From positions 992,001-1,056,000 of the forward strand of contig NZ_VCEI01000011.1 in the NCBI RefSeq assembly GCF_005860765.1: a stretch of 64,000 nt of DNA, read 5' to 3'. Source of the DNA: Dyadobacter sediminis (GTDB lineage Bacteria; Bacteroidota; Bacteroidia; Cytophagales; Spirosomataceae). This document shows, piece after piece, positions 8,399 through 17,862 of the stretch. How positions within the stretch are numbered: the first letter of the stretch is position 1; each line of letters starts with the position of its first letter. Made by a program: the position numbers and the translations under genes. The notes below the pieces were generated by a model. The model was not told the DNA's origin. It ran no database searches and saw only the letters and a program-made list of their open reading frames with translations.

Positions 8399-9535
8399 AT
8401 GGATCAAGTATTACAAATCAGTGCTGCCCGAAGAGCAACTTTACTCATTTTCCTCGTTTGCGGAATCGGCCTTTCAAGCTGGGCTCCAATGGTTCCTTTT
8501 GCAAAAATCTCGCTCGGACTCAATGATTCCGATCTCGGCGTTGTGCTTCTTTCGCTGGGTGCGGGCGCCATTTTCACCATGCCGCTGACCGGAATCCTGA
8601 TCAATAAATTCGGAAGCAGAAGAATTGCGCTGATCGCCGCTTTTATCATCGCCCTGTTGCTTCCTATGCTGCTGATGGCAAAGAATTCGTGGCAGCTGGC
8701 TGCTGCGCTGTTTGTTTTCGGTGCCGGGATCGGGTGCATTGATGTTTCCATGAATGCACAGGCTGTCGTTGTTCAGGAACGTCACGGAAGCCACATCATG
8801 TCTTCTTTTCACGGCATGTTCAGCCTGGGCGGCTTGATTGGTTCCATTGGTCTTGGCTTTCTCATTAAAGCAGGCTTGTCCCCTACGGTTGCTGCGGTCA
8901 GTATTTCGGCTTTACTGATCCTGATTGCTGTGACGCAATCCAGGTATTTGCTTCCGCATTCGGAAGAAGCACAAATAGACAGTACGGGCTTTCAGTTACC
9001 AAAAGGTCCGGTTCTGTATCTGGGGCTAATGTGTTTTGTACTATTTCTTGCCGAAGGTTCCATGCTCGACTGGAGTGCTGTATTTCTGCAGTTTTCAAGA
9101 AACTTTGATCCGTCGCTTTCCGGCGTCGGTTATGCTGCATTTTCGGTCGCCATGGCAGTTATGCGTTTGACCGGCGACAAAATCATTCACCGCATTGGCC
9201 CTGCCAAAGTAGTGTTCTACGGCACCATGCTGGCCGGTTCCGGATTTCTGCTGGCCGTTCTGGTACCTTCGGCTTTGGCTGCCATTGCCGGCTTTGTACT
9301 GGTCGGACTGGGCGCGGCCAATGTCGTGCCTGTGTTTTTCACAGCAGCCGGCAGTTTTCCCAACATCCCTCCTTCCATTGCCTTGTCGGCCGTTACAACG
9401 CTGGGTTATTCCGGGCAGCTTGTCGGGCCTGCATTCATCGGCTTTATTGCGGAGATTACTTCGCTATCCATAGCTCTGGGAATCGTCGGCGCCTTGCTTT
9501 TTATCGTTGCGTTCACATACAGGCATCGCGAATGA
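8399..9535 (+). CDS. MFS transporter, YbjJ-like
   Basis: The 378-residue protein is almost entirely hydrophobic, with about 12 membrane helices and the MFS loop motif between helices 2 and 3 (INKFGSRRIA, about residues 69-78). The start region (LLIFLVCGIGLSSWAPMVPFAK) and GAGIGCIDVSMNAQAVVVQE resemble the YbjJ branch of MFS proteins, inner-membrane proteins of largely unknown substrate. The gene is isolated from the GMC gene by two hairpins. The start is the first ATG in frame, and no better internal start is evident. Confidence 0.85.
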   Translation: MDQVLQISAARRATLLIFLVCGIGLSSWAPMVPFAKISLGLNDSDLGVVLLSLGAGAIFTMPLTGILINKFGSRRIALIAAFIIALLLPMLLMAKNSWQLAAALFVFGAGIGCIDVSMNAQAVVVQERHGSHIMSSFHGMFSLGGLIGSIGLGFLIKAGLSPTVAAVSISALLILIAVTQSRYLLPHSEEAQIDSTGFQLPKGPVLYLGLMCFVLFLAEGSMLDWSAVFLQFSRNFDPSLSGVGYAAFSVAMAVMRLTGDKIIHRIGPAKVVFYGTMLAGSGFLLAVLVPSALAAIAGFVLVGLGAANVVPVFFTAAGSFPNIPPSIALSAVTTLGYSGQLVGPAFIGFIAEITSLSIALGIVGALLFIVAFTYRHRE

Positions 9536-9635
9536 TCTGTCGCCAGCCTCCATTTATACCTTTTTGCATCAGATCATAAATCAGTAGATGACAAATACCA
9601 GCCGGCTTTTCTTCAAAATGACTTTCAATTTACGA

Positions 9636-11750
9636 ATGAAAAAAATTACAGTGCTGATCTGCATCTGCTTATGTGCCGCTTCTCTCTTTGCCCAGACGGT
9701 TAAAAAAGAAGATTTCTGGTGGAAGAAAAATAATCTGCGCGTTATACAGATGAACCTTCCGGCGTACGAAGGAGCCACTATTCATGCAGATTCCATCGTG
9801 GCCGATCTGGAAAAGTATTCGGCCAATACGCTGCTCATCAATGCAGGCGGGATCATGGCGTTTTACCCGACCAAGCTTGACTTTCACTATCAGAATCCTT
9901 ACTCCACAGACAATTACATTCTTGGAGATGTCATCCGGAAATGTCATGAAAAGAACATCCGGGTCATTGTACGGTTTGATTTCAGCCGGGTGCATGAAAG
10001 CATTTTCAAGGCGCATCCCGACTGGTGCTATATTTCGCCAAAAGGCGAGCGGATCATCAATACCGATATGTATGTGGTTTCCATCAATGCACCTTATGTT
10101 CAGGAAAAAGCTTTTAAAATCATTGAAGAAGTCATCAGTCTTTTTCCGGTAGACGGGATTTTTCTGAACATGCCGGGATATCAGGTCAATAACCCGTATG
10201 AAGGCAAATACCACGGCATTGACCAGAATGATTACGATAAAAAACGTTTTACAGCATTTTCAGGAGGGATGAAGTTACCAACGGAGGAAAACAAGGCGGA
10301 TACTTTGTTCCAGAAATACCTTGAATTCAAAAAGCAAACCGTTGAAGACTGGTCTGAAAGGCTGCACAAGCTGGTGAAATCCAGAAACAGCCAGATTGCA
10401 ATCTGTACTTATTCAGACAAATTTGTGGACATTATCCGCCATGAATCGCAAAGCATGACTACGCTGCCTTACTGGCCTTATACCGCTTCGGACAACGTTG
10501 CGAATGCCGTGAATTCTTTTCCGGAACATATTATCAGCAATGCCAGTATCCAGCAGATTTCATTTCAGTCGCGCTACAATGCCGTCGAACCACAGGAAGT
10601 CCAGATCAGGCTTTACGAAAATATTGCGAATGGCTCCGGGCTGGACCTGAGCATGATGGGCGACATGCGCGGCTATGAAGATGAACGAAATTATGACGTA
10701 ATCCGGACAGTATACGCTTTTCATAAAAAAAATGAGCCTTATTTCGGAAAGTACCAGTCCGTTGCCAAAATAGCCGTTATCGCGCCCGGTGCATGGCCCA
10801 GCGGCGAGCCGATGCAGGAATACCGCGGCATCCAGCTGATGTTAAAGGAAGCGCATATTCCCTTTGATATTATAGAAGACGGACAAATCGCACATCTGGC
10901 AGAGAAGGTGAAAAATTATAAATTACTGATCCTGCCGGAAATTACGTACCTGAAACCGGAATCCCTTGAAACGCTGAAACAGGCAAGCAGACAAGGCACC
11001 CATTTGATTGCAACAAGCCGCAGCCTGTTCGACAGTCCTGAAACCTTGCAGGAATTGTTCGGAGCCAAAATTGAAAAGAAAGACAATGACGGCGCAGGCA
11101 ATTACCTTGTTCCGGACGATAGAAGGATCTTCAAAAGATTTCCGGGACAAAAAATGCTTTTCTGGAAATTCAATCTTGGATTATACGATCTGAAAGGAGC
11201 AGATCAGCAGCTGCTTCCGATCCTTGCCAAAGGTCGTCCGGGCCCGCCTGAAATCATCGGCGGCCACGATCTGACGGGTTATCATGCCATGGGAATTAAA
11301 AATCATGGAAAGAGCAAAGCGGTCATTTTTCCCGTAAATCTTGGAAAGTTATACTATGTACATGGTTATCAGGAGCATAAGAATTTACTTCTGGATGCAA
11401 TCGACTATATTCTGCCCGAGGCCAAAGAAACCATACAGACCAATGCACCGGCGCGTGTGGAAGTCATCGTAAAGGAATTTGTAAAAAATACGGACGCCAG
11501 CCGGGAGAAGAAAACGAGCGACGGCATGATTCTTCATCTTGTCAATCTCACGGGTTTCAGCGGTAACACCTATTTTGAACCTTTGCCGCTTTATCATCTT
11601 GAATTCAGGATCAAATCGGAAAAAATGCCGAAGAAAGTGTTCGCATTAGCAAACGGGCGAGCCGTTAAATTTCAAACCAAAGACGGTTTTATCCATCTTG
11701 AACTGGACAAACTGGAAGGATTTGAAGGCATTGTCATGGAATGGAACTGA
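9636..11750 (+). CDS. Secreted GHL6-like glycoside hydrolase family protein
   Basis: A start at 9636 gives a normal signal peptide (MKKITVLICICLCAASLFA, cut before QTVKK) and 704 residues. An in-frame ATG at 9588 would add 16 polar residues and is less likely. The first half has a TIM-barrel-like pattern (HADSIVADLEKYSANTLLINAGG, IRVIVRFDFSRVHES, FPVDGIFLNMPGY) typical of the hypothetical glycosyl hydrolase 6 family. The middle (VAKIAVIAPGAWPSGEP...YRGIQLMLKEAHIPFDII) resembles the beta-galactosidase trimerisation fold. It probably acts on plant or bacterial glycans, but no substrate is assigned. It stands alone and converges with the next gene. Confidence 0.7.
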   Translation: MKKITVLICICLCAASLFAQTVKKEDFWWKKNNLRVIQMNLPAYEGATIHADSIVADLEKYSANTLLINAGGIMAFYPTKLDFHYQNPYSTDNYILGDVIRKCHEKNIRVIVRFDFSRVHESIFKAHPDWCYISPKGERIINTDMYVVSINAPYVQEKAFKIIEEVISLFPVDGIFLNMPGYQVNNPYEGKYHGIDQNDYDKKRFTAFSGGMKLPTEENKADTLFQKYLEFKKQTVEDWSERLHKLVKSRNSQIAICTYSDKFVDIIRHESQSMTTLPYWPYTASDNVANAVNSFPEHIISNASIQQISFQSRYNAVEPQEVQIRLYENIANGSGLDLSMMGDMRGYEDERNYDVIRTVYAFHKKNEPYFGKYQSVAKIAVIAPGAWPSGEPMQEYRGIQLMLKEAHIPFDIIEDGQIAHLAEKVKNYKLLILPEITYLKPESLETLKQASRQGTHLIATSRSLFDSPETLQELFGAKIEKKDNDGAGNYLVPDDRRIFKRFPGQKMLFWKFNLGLYDLKGADQQLLPILAKGRPGPPEIIGGHDLTGYHAMGIKNHGKSKAVIFPVNLGKLYYVHGYQEHKNLLLDAIDYILPEAKETIQTNAPARVEVIVKEFVKNTDASREKKTSDGMILHLVNLTGFSGNTYFEPLPLYHLEFRIKSEKMPKKVFALANGRAVKFQTKDGFIHLELDKLEGFEGIVMEWN

Positions 11751-11775
11751 AATCTGTCAGCTATTCTGATATCAC

Positions 11776-12966
11776 TTAAAGGTAACTCAGCCATGGAGAA
11801 CGTTTGCGGGCTTTCAGTTCACCAAACCACTTGCATGGAAAATACATGAGCCCAACAACAGCGATCCATACCAGATATACGTAACCCAGTTCGTAGCCGA
11901 AATCGGCTGGCCGAAATTTAAAAAACAGATCGGGGGCCGTGGCCTGCTGCCAAGTATAGCCGGATGAAAGCACCGCAATCATCGTCAGGGTATGGATGAG
12001 GTAAAAATGACCTAGAAAGTAAAAAAACGGCACTCTGCCGTAAACGGTTAAAATCCGGGCAATACGGTTGCTGCTGTTTTCCGTAAACGCAAGCAGAATA
12101 AGCAACGGACCTTGCGTGATCAGTGTAAAAAGCAGTGAAGGCGGGTATTTGGTAACGTTCAGAAAGGAAAGGAAAGTCCTTGCTCCCGTTTTTTGTCCGG
12201 ACCAATGCACAGGGTCGCCATAACCGTTTGCAAACCTTAATCCTACAAACAATACCACGGCAGCAAGGCCTGCTAAGATCAGGATCTTTTGTCTTTTCGC
12301 TTTCGGAAAACTGCTTTTGTAAAGCGTTCCGAGGCCATAACCCACAAGCATATGTCCGGCCCAGGGCAGAATCACGTACATAAATGCCAGCATGCCGCCG
12401 TCGCCCCGCGGATAAAACCTTGCACCGCCTGTCATCAGAATTCCGAGAAAAATGTCCAGTGCCGAATTGGGAGTAAGCTTGATATAATCCAGCAGATTAT
12501 GGCCAAACAAAATGACCATTCCAATTATCAAAATGGTTTTCGGACTGAAAAACCGGATCAGCAGTCCGAGTAAAAGCATACTGCATCCAAGCGACCAGAG
12601 CACAGCCAGAAACGTCGTTTTGAACGTTATATCAAATGAAAAGGCAAAGGTCATGAAAGTTATTTCCACGATAATGAGCCAGAATCCGCGTTTGATCAGA
12701 AAAGCGGAACTTTCCGAAGTGCTTTTATTTTGTCCCGACAAGTATGCAGAAATACCGGAAAGCAATAAAAAAGACGGTGCGCAGAAATGTGTGATCCATC
12801 TTGTAAAAAAAAGAGCAGCCGTTGTCGTTTGCGGATCGAGAGGATCGGCTGTGAAAGCAGTAATGTGAAAATAGTCACGGACATGATCCAGCGCCATAAT
12901 GACCATGATGGCGCCGCGAACGGTATCGATGGAACGGATACGCTGACTGATTCCGGCAGTACTCAT
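11776..12966 (-). CDS. DUF1624 / HGSNAT-type membrane acyltransferase
   Basis: This 396-residue polytopic membrane protein begins RIRSIDTVRGAIMVIMALDHVRDYF, the signature of the heparan-alpha-glucosaminide N-acetyltransferase catalytic domain family (DUF1624). The conserved Arg-Gly and DHVRDYF are near residues 17-33. A second hallmark, RVPFFYFLGHFYLIH, is near the C-terminus. About ten membrane helices are visible. Family members move acyl groups across the membrane to sugars, but bacterial substrates are mostly unknown. It is convergent with the gene upstream and separated from it by only 25 bp, with no clear terminator. Confidence 0.85.
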   Translation of the reverse strand: MSTAGISQRIRSIDTVRGAIMVIMALDHVRDYFHITAFTADPLDPQTTTAALFFTRWITHFCAPSFLLLSGISAYLSGQNKSTSESSAFLIKRGFWLIIVEITFMTFAFSFDITFKTTFLAVLWSLGCSMLLLGLLIRFFSPKTILIIGMVILFGHNLLDYIKLTPNSALDIFLGILMTGGARFYPRGDGGMLAFMYVILPWAGHMLVGYGLGTLYKSSFPKAKRQKILILAGLAAVVLFVGLRFANGYGDPVHWSGQKTGARTFLSFLNVTKYPPSLLFTLITQGPLLILLAFTENSSNRIARILTVYGRVPFFYFLGHFYLIHTLTMIAVLSSGYTWQQATAPDLFFKFRPADFGYELGYVYLVWIAVVGLMYFPCKWFGELKARKRSPWLSYL

Positions 12967-13143
12967 GCAATGGATCTGTTTAAAGAAACGGATGATTATG
13001 CAGTAAAAGCAACGCAGTAAAACGATTTACTTGCCATAAACTGCCTACAATATTCAGCTGAACATACCGCCGGCAGATACGCTTCGGCCTGATTGCATCA
13101 AAAGCCAAATTATGAAAATAACTGATAAACCGGCTTCAAAAAC

Positions 13144-13176
13144 AAAACCAGATAACCTTACAGATCACCTGGTTTT
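13144..13176 (-). terminator. Terminator-like hairpin after the FMN reductase
   Basis: AAAACCAG pairs with CTGGTTTT across a 17-base loop. On the minus strand it is followed by T-rich sequence. It lies 25 bases past the stop of the leftward gene run. Confidence 0.6.
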
Positions 13177-13200
13177 ATCAAGCTTTTCAAAAAATGGACT

Positions 13201-13770
13201 TTACTGATTTTCCCTGATTCCTTGAAGGCCTTTCGTCCACCTTGCAATTCCATCCAGCATGGTTTTTGCCGCTTTTACCGAAGTTTCATTCGCGACAAAT
13301 TCTCCCTGTTCATTGATGTTATTGATAAAGAATGGGAAATTGACAGCTTCGGTCAAGGGCACCATTTTTAGCGTGGCCAGATCGCCTTTCAGACTGTTTG
13401 CCGCGCGAGTACCCGCGCTTACGCCTCCGTAGCTTACAATACCGGCCGCCTTGAAATGCCATTCCTGAACCAGGTATTCCAGTGCATTTCTCAACGGAGC
13501 GGGATAATTGAAATTATACTCTGCAGTCACGAAAATAAAGGCATCGGCTTCATCAATGGTTGCACTCCATTTTTTGGTATGCTCATGTTCATACTTGCGC
13601 ATGGCCGGATGGTTCGGCTCGTTCATCATCGGCAGGTCCAGTTGGCCGAGATCGAGTAATTCTACTTCAAAACTGCCGTGCTGGCGTGCAACTTCCAGAA
13701 TCCATGCTGCTACCAAAGGGCCTTTTCTGCCCGGTCTTACAGTGGACGAAATAACTTTAAGCTTGTACAT
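13201..13770 (-). CDS. NADPH-dependent FMN reductase
   Basis: The 189-residue protein has the flavodoxin-like fold of the NADPH-dependent FMN reductase family. The phosphate-binding loop is SSTVRPGRKG (8-17), the conserved flavin-contact AEYNFNYPAPLRNALEYL is at 83-100, and YGGVSAG is at 114-120. Such enzymes reduce FMN, quinones or azo compounds with NAD(P)H in the cytoplasm. It is the last gene of a six-gene minus-strand run and starts 17 bp after the YceI gene ends. Its role beside the sugar genes is unclear. Confidence 0.88.
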   Translation of the reverse strand: MYKLKVISSTVRPGRKGPLVAAWILEVARQHGSFEVELLDLGQLDLPMMNEPNHPAMRKYEHEHTKKWSATIDEADAFIFVTAEYNFNYPAPLRNALEYLVQEWHFKAAGIVSYGGVSAGTRAANSLKGDLATLKMVPLTEAVNFPFFINNINEQGEFVANETSVKAAKTMLDGIARWTKGLQGIRENQ

Positions 13771-13787
13771 AAATCAGTTTAATTGTT

Positions 13788-14363
13788 TTAATTGGCCGGG
13801 CCGAATTCACCATCGGCGATAATCATTACTTCTTCGCTGAGCATCGGTGCAGGAAATTTCGGACCGATACCGAAATCAGCTCTTTTTACAGTTCCGGTCG
13901 CACGGAAACCGGCAACTGGTTTTTTACTCATCGGGTTCGTAACGGTTCCGCGGTGCGTAAGTTCCAGTGTTACGGGTTTGGTAACGCCGTGCATGGTCAG
14001 ATCGCCGGTTACCTGAAATTTGTCCTTGCCTGCACTTTTAACCGTGTTACTCTTGAAAGTAATTTCCGGATTTGCCGCTGCATCAAAAAAATCGGCTGAT
14101 TTCAGGTGTTCATTGCGTTTGTCCACACCCGTATTAATGGATTCGGTTTTTGCGGTAAGTGCAAATATGGCATCGCTGAAATCCGGTTTGGAGGCCGTGA
14201 TCGTTGCATCAAAGTCGGTAAATGCACCGGAAACGGTGGAAACGCCCAAATGCGTGATGTCAAATTTTAGTTGCGAATGTGCCTTGTCGCTTTTCCAGAC
14301 AGATTGTGCGGAAACAAAAAGGGAGCAATTCAGGAACAGGAATACAAGTACAAGCTTTTTCAT
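13788..14363 (-). CDS. YceI-family periplasmic lipid-binding protein
   Basis: A signal peptide (MKKLVLVFLFLNCSLFVSA) is followed by a YceI lipocalin-like beta-barrel. It opens with WKSDKAHSQLKFDITHLGVSTVSG, has the LKSADFFDAAANPEITFKS block, and then VTGDLTMHGVTKPVTLE. These segments are diagnostic. YceI proteins bind long isoprenoid or amphipathic molecules in the periplasm, and some are induced by alkaline or oxidative stress. At 191 residues it has normal length. The downstream FMN reductase is 17 bp away and probably cotranscribed, which may suggest a quinone or isoprenoid redox role; that link is inference. Confidence 0.92.
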   Translation of the reverse strand: MKKLVLVFLFLNCSLFVSAQSVWKSDKAHSQLKFDITHLGVSTVSGAFTDFDATITASKPDFSDAIFALTAKTESINTGVDKRNEHLKSADFFDAAANPEITFKSNTVKSAGKDKFQVTGDLTMHGVTKPVTLELTHRGTVTNPMSKKPVAGFRATGTVKRADFGIGPKFPAPMLSEEVMIIADGEFGPAN

Positions 14364-14396
14364 ATGGATGGATTGTTTAGAGGTTAAAAAACTGTT

Positions 14397-15296
14397 TTAC
14401 AATAACGCTGCACCAAATACGCCCGCACTGTCGCCCAGCTTCGGTTTCAGGATCGGGGTTGTAATCACACCTTTGTTGAAAATGTATTTCCGTATGCGTT
14501 CATAGCCTTCCGTATAAAGTAGATCGATGTTGCCTACACCGCCTCCAATGACGATCAGTCCCGGATCAAGTACGTTGGTCAGCGTGGAAATCGCTCTTCC
14601 GTAATATTCCAGCAGTCGTTCGATTGTTGCTACCGCATGCTCATTTTTACCTTCCTGATACGCTTCCAGAATCTCTTTCAGGGAAAGCCTGCTACCACTA
14701 GTACGCTCGTAGAAACGTTCAAGTGCCGGACCTGAAATAACTTGTTCCACGCAGCCTGATTTTCCGCAGTAACACGGCTCGCCGTTCTCTTCCAGAATGT
14801 TATGTCCCCATTCGCCTCCGATACCGTGATGACCCGCAATGATTTTGTTATTTACGACCAGTCCGCCGCCAACGCCTGTTCCCATGATGACGCCAAAAAC
14901 AACTTCTGCCGCAGGATAATCCTTTCCGGCACCCATCAAAGCTTCTGCCAGTGCAAAGCAATTGGCGTCATTGGCAAGCTGGACCGGAATACCAAGTACT
15001 TTTTCAAGATCTGCTTTCAGCGGCTGTCCGTTCAGGCAAATGGTATTGGAATTCTTCATCAGCTGCGAATCCGGTTCCAGTACGCCCGGCGTTGCAAAAC
15101 CTACTTTGGAAGGTTTTTCCTGCACCTCACCGGAAACCATATCGATCAGTTTTTTGATCTGAGACAAGATATGTTCATAACCACGGGCCGATTCTGTCGG
15201 AAGGCGCATACGGGCTACCACTTCCAGATTTTTATCCGCATCCAATACAGCACATTCGATCTTCGTGCCTCCTAAATCAATTCCCCAGAGCTTCAT
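14397..15296 (-). CDS. ROK family sugar kinase
   Basis: The 299-residue kinase begins WGIDLGGTKIE (4-13), the ATP phosphate-binding motif. It has the catalytic Asp at about 110 (LANDANCFA) and the ROK zinc site, H165 (GEWGH) with C175, C177 and C182 (CYCGKSGCVE). This is the sugar-kinase branch without a DNA-binding domain, which phosphorylates glucose, fructose or N-acetyl sugars in the cytoplasm. It starts 7 bp after the MFS sugar transporter ends, so transport and phosphorylation are probably coupled. The exact sugar is not predictable. Confidence 0.92.
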   Translation of the reverse strand: MKLWGIDLGGTKIECAVLDADKNLEVVARMRLPTESARGYEHILSQIKKLIDMVSGEVQEKPSKVGFATPGVLEPDSQLMKNSNTICLNGQPLKADLEKVLGIPVQLANDANCFALAEALMGAGKDYPAAEVVFGVIMGTGVGGGLVVNNKIIAGHHGIGGEWGHNILEENGEPCYCGKSGCVEQVISGPALERFYERTSGSRLSLKEILEAYQEGKNEHAVATIERLLEYYGRAISTLTNVLDPGLIVIGGGVGNIDLLYTEGYERIRKYIFNKGVITTPILKPKLGDSAGVFGAALL

Positions 15297-15303
15297 TTAC
15301 TAA

Positions 15304-16551
15304 TTAACGTACTTTATAAAATTTATAACCAAACAAGAAAATCATGAAATAGCATAGAATCGGAAGATAGTATGCGGCTGCAACATCGTATTCCGCCACG
15401 GCGCCCATTGCAAACGGGAAAACCGCTCCGCCCACAACGCCCATGGAAATAAAGGAAGAAGCCTGCTGTGTATGTGCGCCCAGGTTCTTGAGGCCAAGAC
15501 TGAAGATCGTCGGATACATGATGCTAATGAAGAAATTGATCATCAGCAAGGCAATAAACGAAGGCCAGCCGAAGCTTTGTGCAATGATCACACACATCAG
15601 GATATTACCCAGTGCAAATATGGCCAGCAAGGTCGGAGGTGCAATGAAGCGCATCAAAAAAGTACCTGCAAAACGTCCTACAAGCAGCATGCCCATGAAC
15701 AAAACCATGTAATTTCCCGCAGTAGCATCTGAAAAGCCCATTTTCTCATGCCCGTAGTTGATAAAAAACGCCCACGTTCCGCCCTGTGCCGCTACATTAA
15801 AGAATTGCGCAATAACCGCCCAGACAAAATGCCTGTGCTGGATCAGGCTTTTGCCCGGTGCCGAATCGGTATTTGCTGCATCCGGATCTGTCTCAGCCAT
15901 GTGCGGATCGATCAGTTCCGGCACTTTTACAAAAGCAAAGCTGATCGCAATTAAAGAAATTACACTGCCGATTGCGATGTACAGCATTTTTACAGAAGTA
16001 AGGTCCGTGCTGCCTTCTACATTGCTTCGTAACAGGAAATAAGAACCGATTGCCGGCCCCAGTATGGCGCCCAGTGCGTTAAAAGACTGTGCAAAATTAA
16101 TCCGCTGATCGCTTGTGCGCTGATCGCCGAGTGCGGCTACAAACGGATGCGCAACGGTTTCAAGCGTGGAAAGCCCGCAGCCCAGAATGAACAGGGCAAT
16201 TCCGAAATAGGTAAAAGATGCCGCTGCCGCCGCAGGCACAAAAAGGAATGCACCGGCTGCAAAAAGCGAAAGTCCGAGCAGTACGCCGTTTTTATAACCA
16301 AATCGTTTCATAAACAATCCGGCCGGAATACCCATTACAAAATAAGCGCCGAAAATGGCAAACTGAACGAATGCCGATTGCGTTTTGGTCAGGCTGAGAA
16401 CATGCTGGAAGTGCTTGTTGAGAACATCGGCCATCGTAATGGCAATTCCCCAGAACATAAAAAGGGAAGTAACGAAAATAAAGGTCAGCAAATATTTATT
16501 TTCGGTGAATTTGGCTGCTGATTTTGTAACCGGCGGGGAATAGGTGCTCAT
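15304..16551 (-). CDS. Sugar:H+ symporter of the FucP/GluP MFS family
   Basis: The 415-residue protein has about 12 membrane helices and typical FucP/GluP features. These are FMWGIAITMADVLNKHFQ in helix 1, QFAIFGAYFVMGIPAG in helix 2, and GCGLSTLETVAHPFVAALG with the acidic residue in helix 4. RINFAQSFNALGAILGP and the late PTIFSLGLKNLG motif also fit. These proteins import fucose, glucose, galactose or related monosaccharides with protons across the inner membrane. It lies between the CE15-like esterase (34 bp) and the ROK kinase (7 bp), consistent with uptake of a sugar released from plant cell wall. Confidence 0.9.
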   Translation of the reverse strand: MSTYSPPVTKSAAKFTENKYLLTFIFVTSLFMFWGIAITMADVLNKHFQHVLSLTKTQSAFVQFAIFGAYFVMGIPAGLFMKRFGYKNGVLLGLSLFAAGAFLFVPAAAAASFTYFGIALFILGCGLSTLETVAHPFVAALGDQRTSDQRINFAQSFNALGAILGPAIGSYFLLRSNVEGSTDLTSVKMLYIAIGSVISLIAISFAFVKVPELIDPHMAETDPDAANTDSAPGKSLIQHRHFVWAVIAQFFNVAAQGGTWAFFINYGHEKMGFSDATAGNYMVLFMGMLLVGRFAGTFLMRFIAPPTLLAIFALGNILMCVIIAQSFGWPSFIALLMINFFISIMYPTIFSLGLKNLGAHTQQASSFISMGVVGGAVFPFAMGAVAEYDVAAAYYLPILCYFMIFLFGYKFYKVR

Positions 16552-16585
16552 TTAGCTGAATAGTAGATTAAAAGGTATGTAGATT

Positions 16586-17827
16586 CTAATGTTGCAAATG
16601 TAAATTAGAGAAATTTAAAAACTGAATCCAATCAAAGTTTGTAACATCATGGCCGCCCGGACGTATATGGAACCCGACTTGTGCATAAACTGATTGATTC
16701 AGAGCCGGAAATACGGTTCCGGGGAATCCTTTGGTACCCAAAAATTTGTAAACCGCATCTGAAGCTTTTGCCGTTTCAAATTCTCCTTCCGGATCAGAAT
16801 TGACATCGCCCTGCGCCGTTGCCAGATAAACCGGCCGGGGCGCAATCAGCGCCAGTACAAAATGCTGGTCAAACGGAAGTTGCTGATCCTTGTCCATGTA
16901 CCGGGAAAAACTTTTGGCAAACCAGTGCGGAAATACAGTACATAACCTGCGTATATTTTCACCGGTTCCGCGCCTGAACTGCTTTCCGCCGCCCGCACCC
17001 GATTCGTTGCTCAGCACCATGGCAAAGCGCTCGTCCGTTGCGCCGGCCCAGAGGGCAGCTTTTCCCAGCCGGGAAAAACCGAAAACCGCCACGTTCTTCG
17101 CATCAATGTCCTTGTCCGTTTCCAGATAATCCATTCCCCGGCTCAGCGCCCAGGCCCATGCAGCCATCGTACTGAAATTATCCTCCCGGTTCTGCAGTTC
17201 CGGAAAAAGCGTATGAACGCCTGTTTGAAACATTTCTTCCTTCCGGTCCGAAGCAATTTCCTCGCGGTACAGGGTTACCAAAGCGAATCCCGCATCCATC
17301 ATACTGTCCAGCGGCCATTGCGCCGCATTTTTACCGCGGCAGGCTTCTGTTGCTTTTCCGTTTACTGCACAGGGAAACATTTTACTGCTTTCCACCCAGA
17401 CATTCGTCAGCTTTATGCCCGGATCGTTATGAATTGCATGATTTCCGAGAAAGTTAAGCCCGATGATGGCCGGAACCGGCTGTTTTGCTTTGTTCGGAAT
17501 GTACATCAACAGGTCAAAACTAGCTTCTTTTCCTTTTTCCTGCATGTGTACCGTAATCTGTTTCCGGGTTGCCTTTCCGTTCAGTGCATTTTTGTCCGTG
17601 TCGAAAACGTCAAACCGCATTTTTTCCGGACGTCCCGGCGAAGTGCCGTACATCTGCGTAGTCAGGATTTGCAGGATTTCCTTTCGCCGCTGCTTCCATT
17701 CGCCCGCAGATTTTACTTTCCCGCCATTGTTAAAGACTAAAGGGTCAGGCAATGTTCCGGATAATTCCTGGGCGAAAGCCGGAAAAGCCAGCAACAGGAT
17801 CATCAAAGCGCAAGGAAACTTTTTCAT
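16586..17827 (-). CDS. CE15-like glucuronoyl esterase, secreted
   Basis: From the start at 17827 the protein has 413 residues and a clean signal peptide (MKKFPCALMILLLAFPAFA). An upstream in-frame ATG at 17863 overlaps the neighbour and adds a non-signal leader. The catalytic pattern of carbohydrate esterase family 15 is present: nucleophile Ser252 in GFSRLGK, the NESGAGGG loop with a candidate acidic residue near 275, His393 in RPGGHDVTNFDW, and the IAPRPVYLATA segment. CE15 enzymes cut ester bonds between glucuronoxylan side chains and lignin. It is preceded by another esterase and followed by a sugar transporter and kinase. Confidence 0.85.
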   Translation of the reverse strand: MKKFPCALMILLLAFPAFAQELSGTLPDPLVFNNGGKVKSAGEWKQRRKEILQILTTQMYGTSPGRPEKMRFDVFDTDKNALNGKATRKQITVHMQEKGKEASFDLLMYIPNKAKQPVPAIIGLNFLGNHAIHNDPGIKLTNVWVESSKMFPCAVNGKATEACRGKNAAQWPLDSMMDAGFALVTLYREEIASDRKEEMFQTGVHTLFPELQNREDNFSTMAAWAWALSRGMDYLETDKDIDAKNVAVFGFSRLGKAALWAGATDERFAMVLSNESGAGGGKQFRRGTGENIRRLCTVFPHWFAKSFSRYMDKDQQLPFDQHFVLALIAPRPVYLATAQGDVNSDPEGEFETAKASDAVYKFLGTKGFPGTVFPALNQSVYAQVGFHIRPGGHDVTNFDWIQFLNFSNLHLQH

Positions 17828-17862
17828 AGCCATAACCGATGCAGAATAGTAATTTGAGATCA

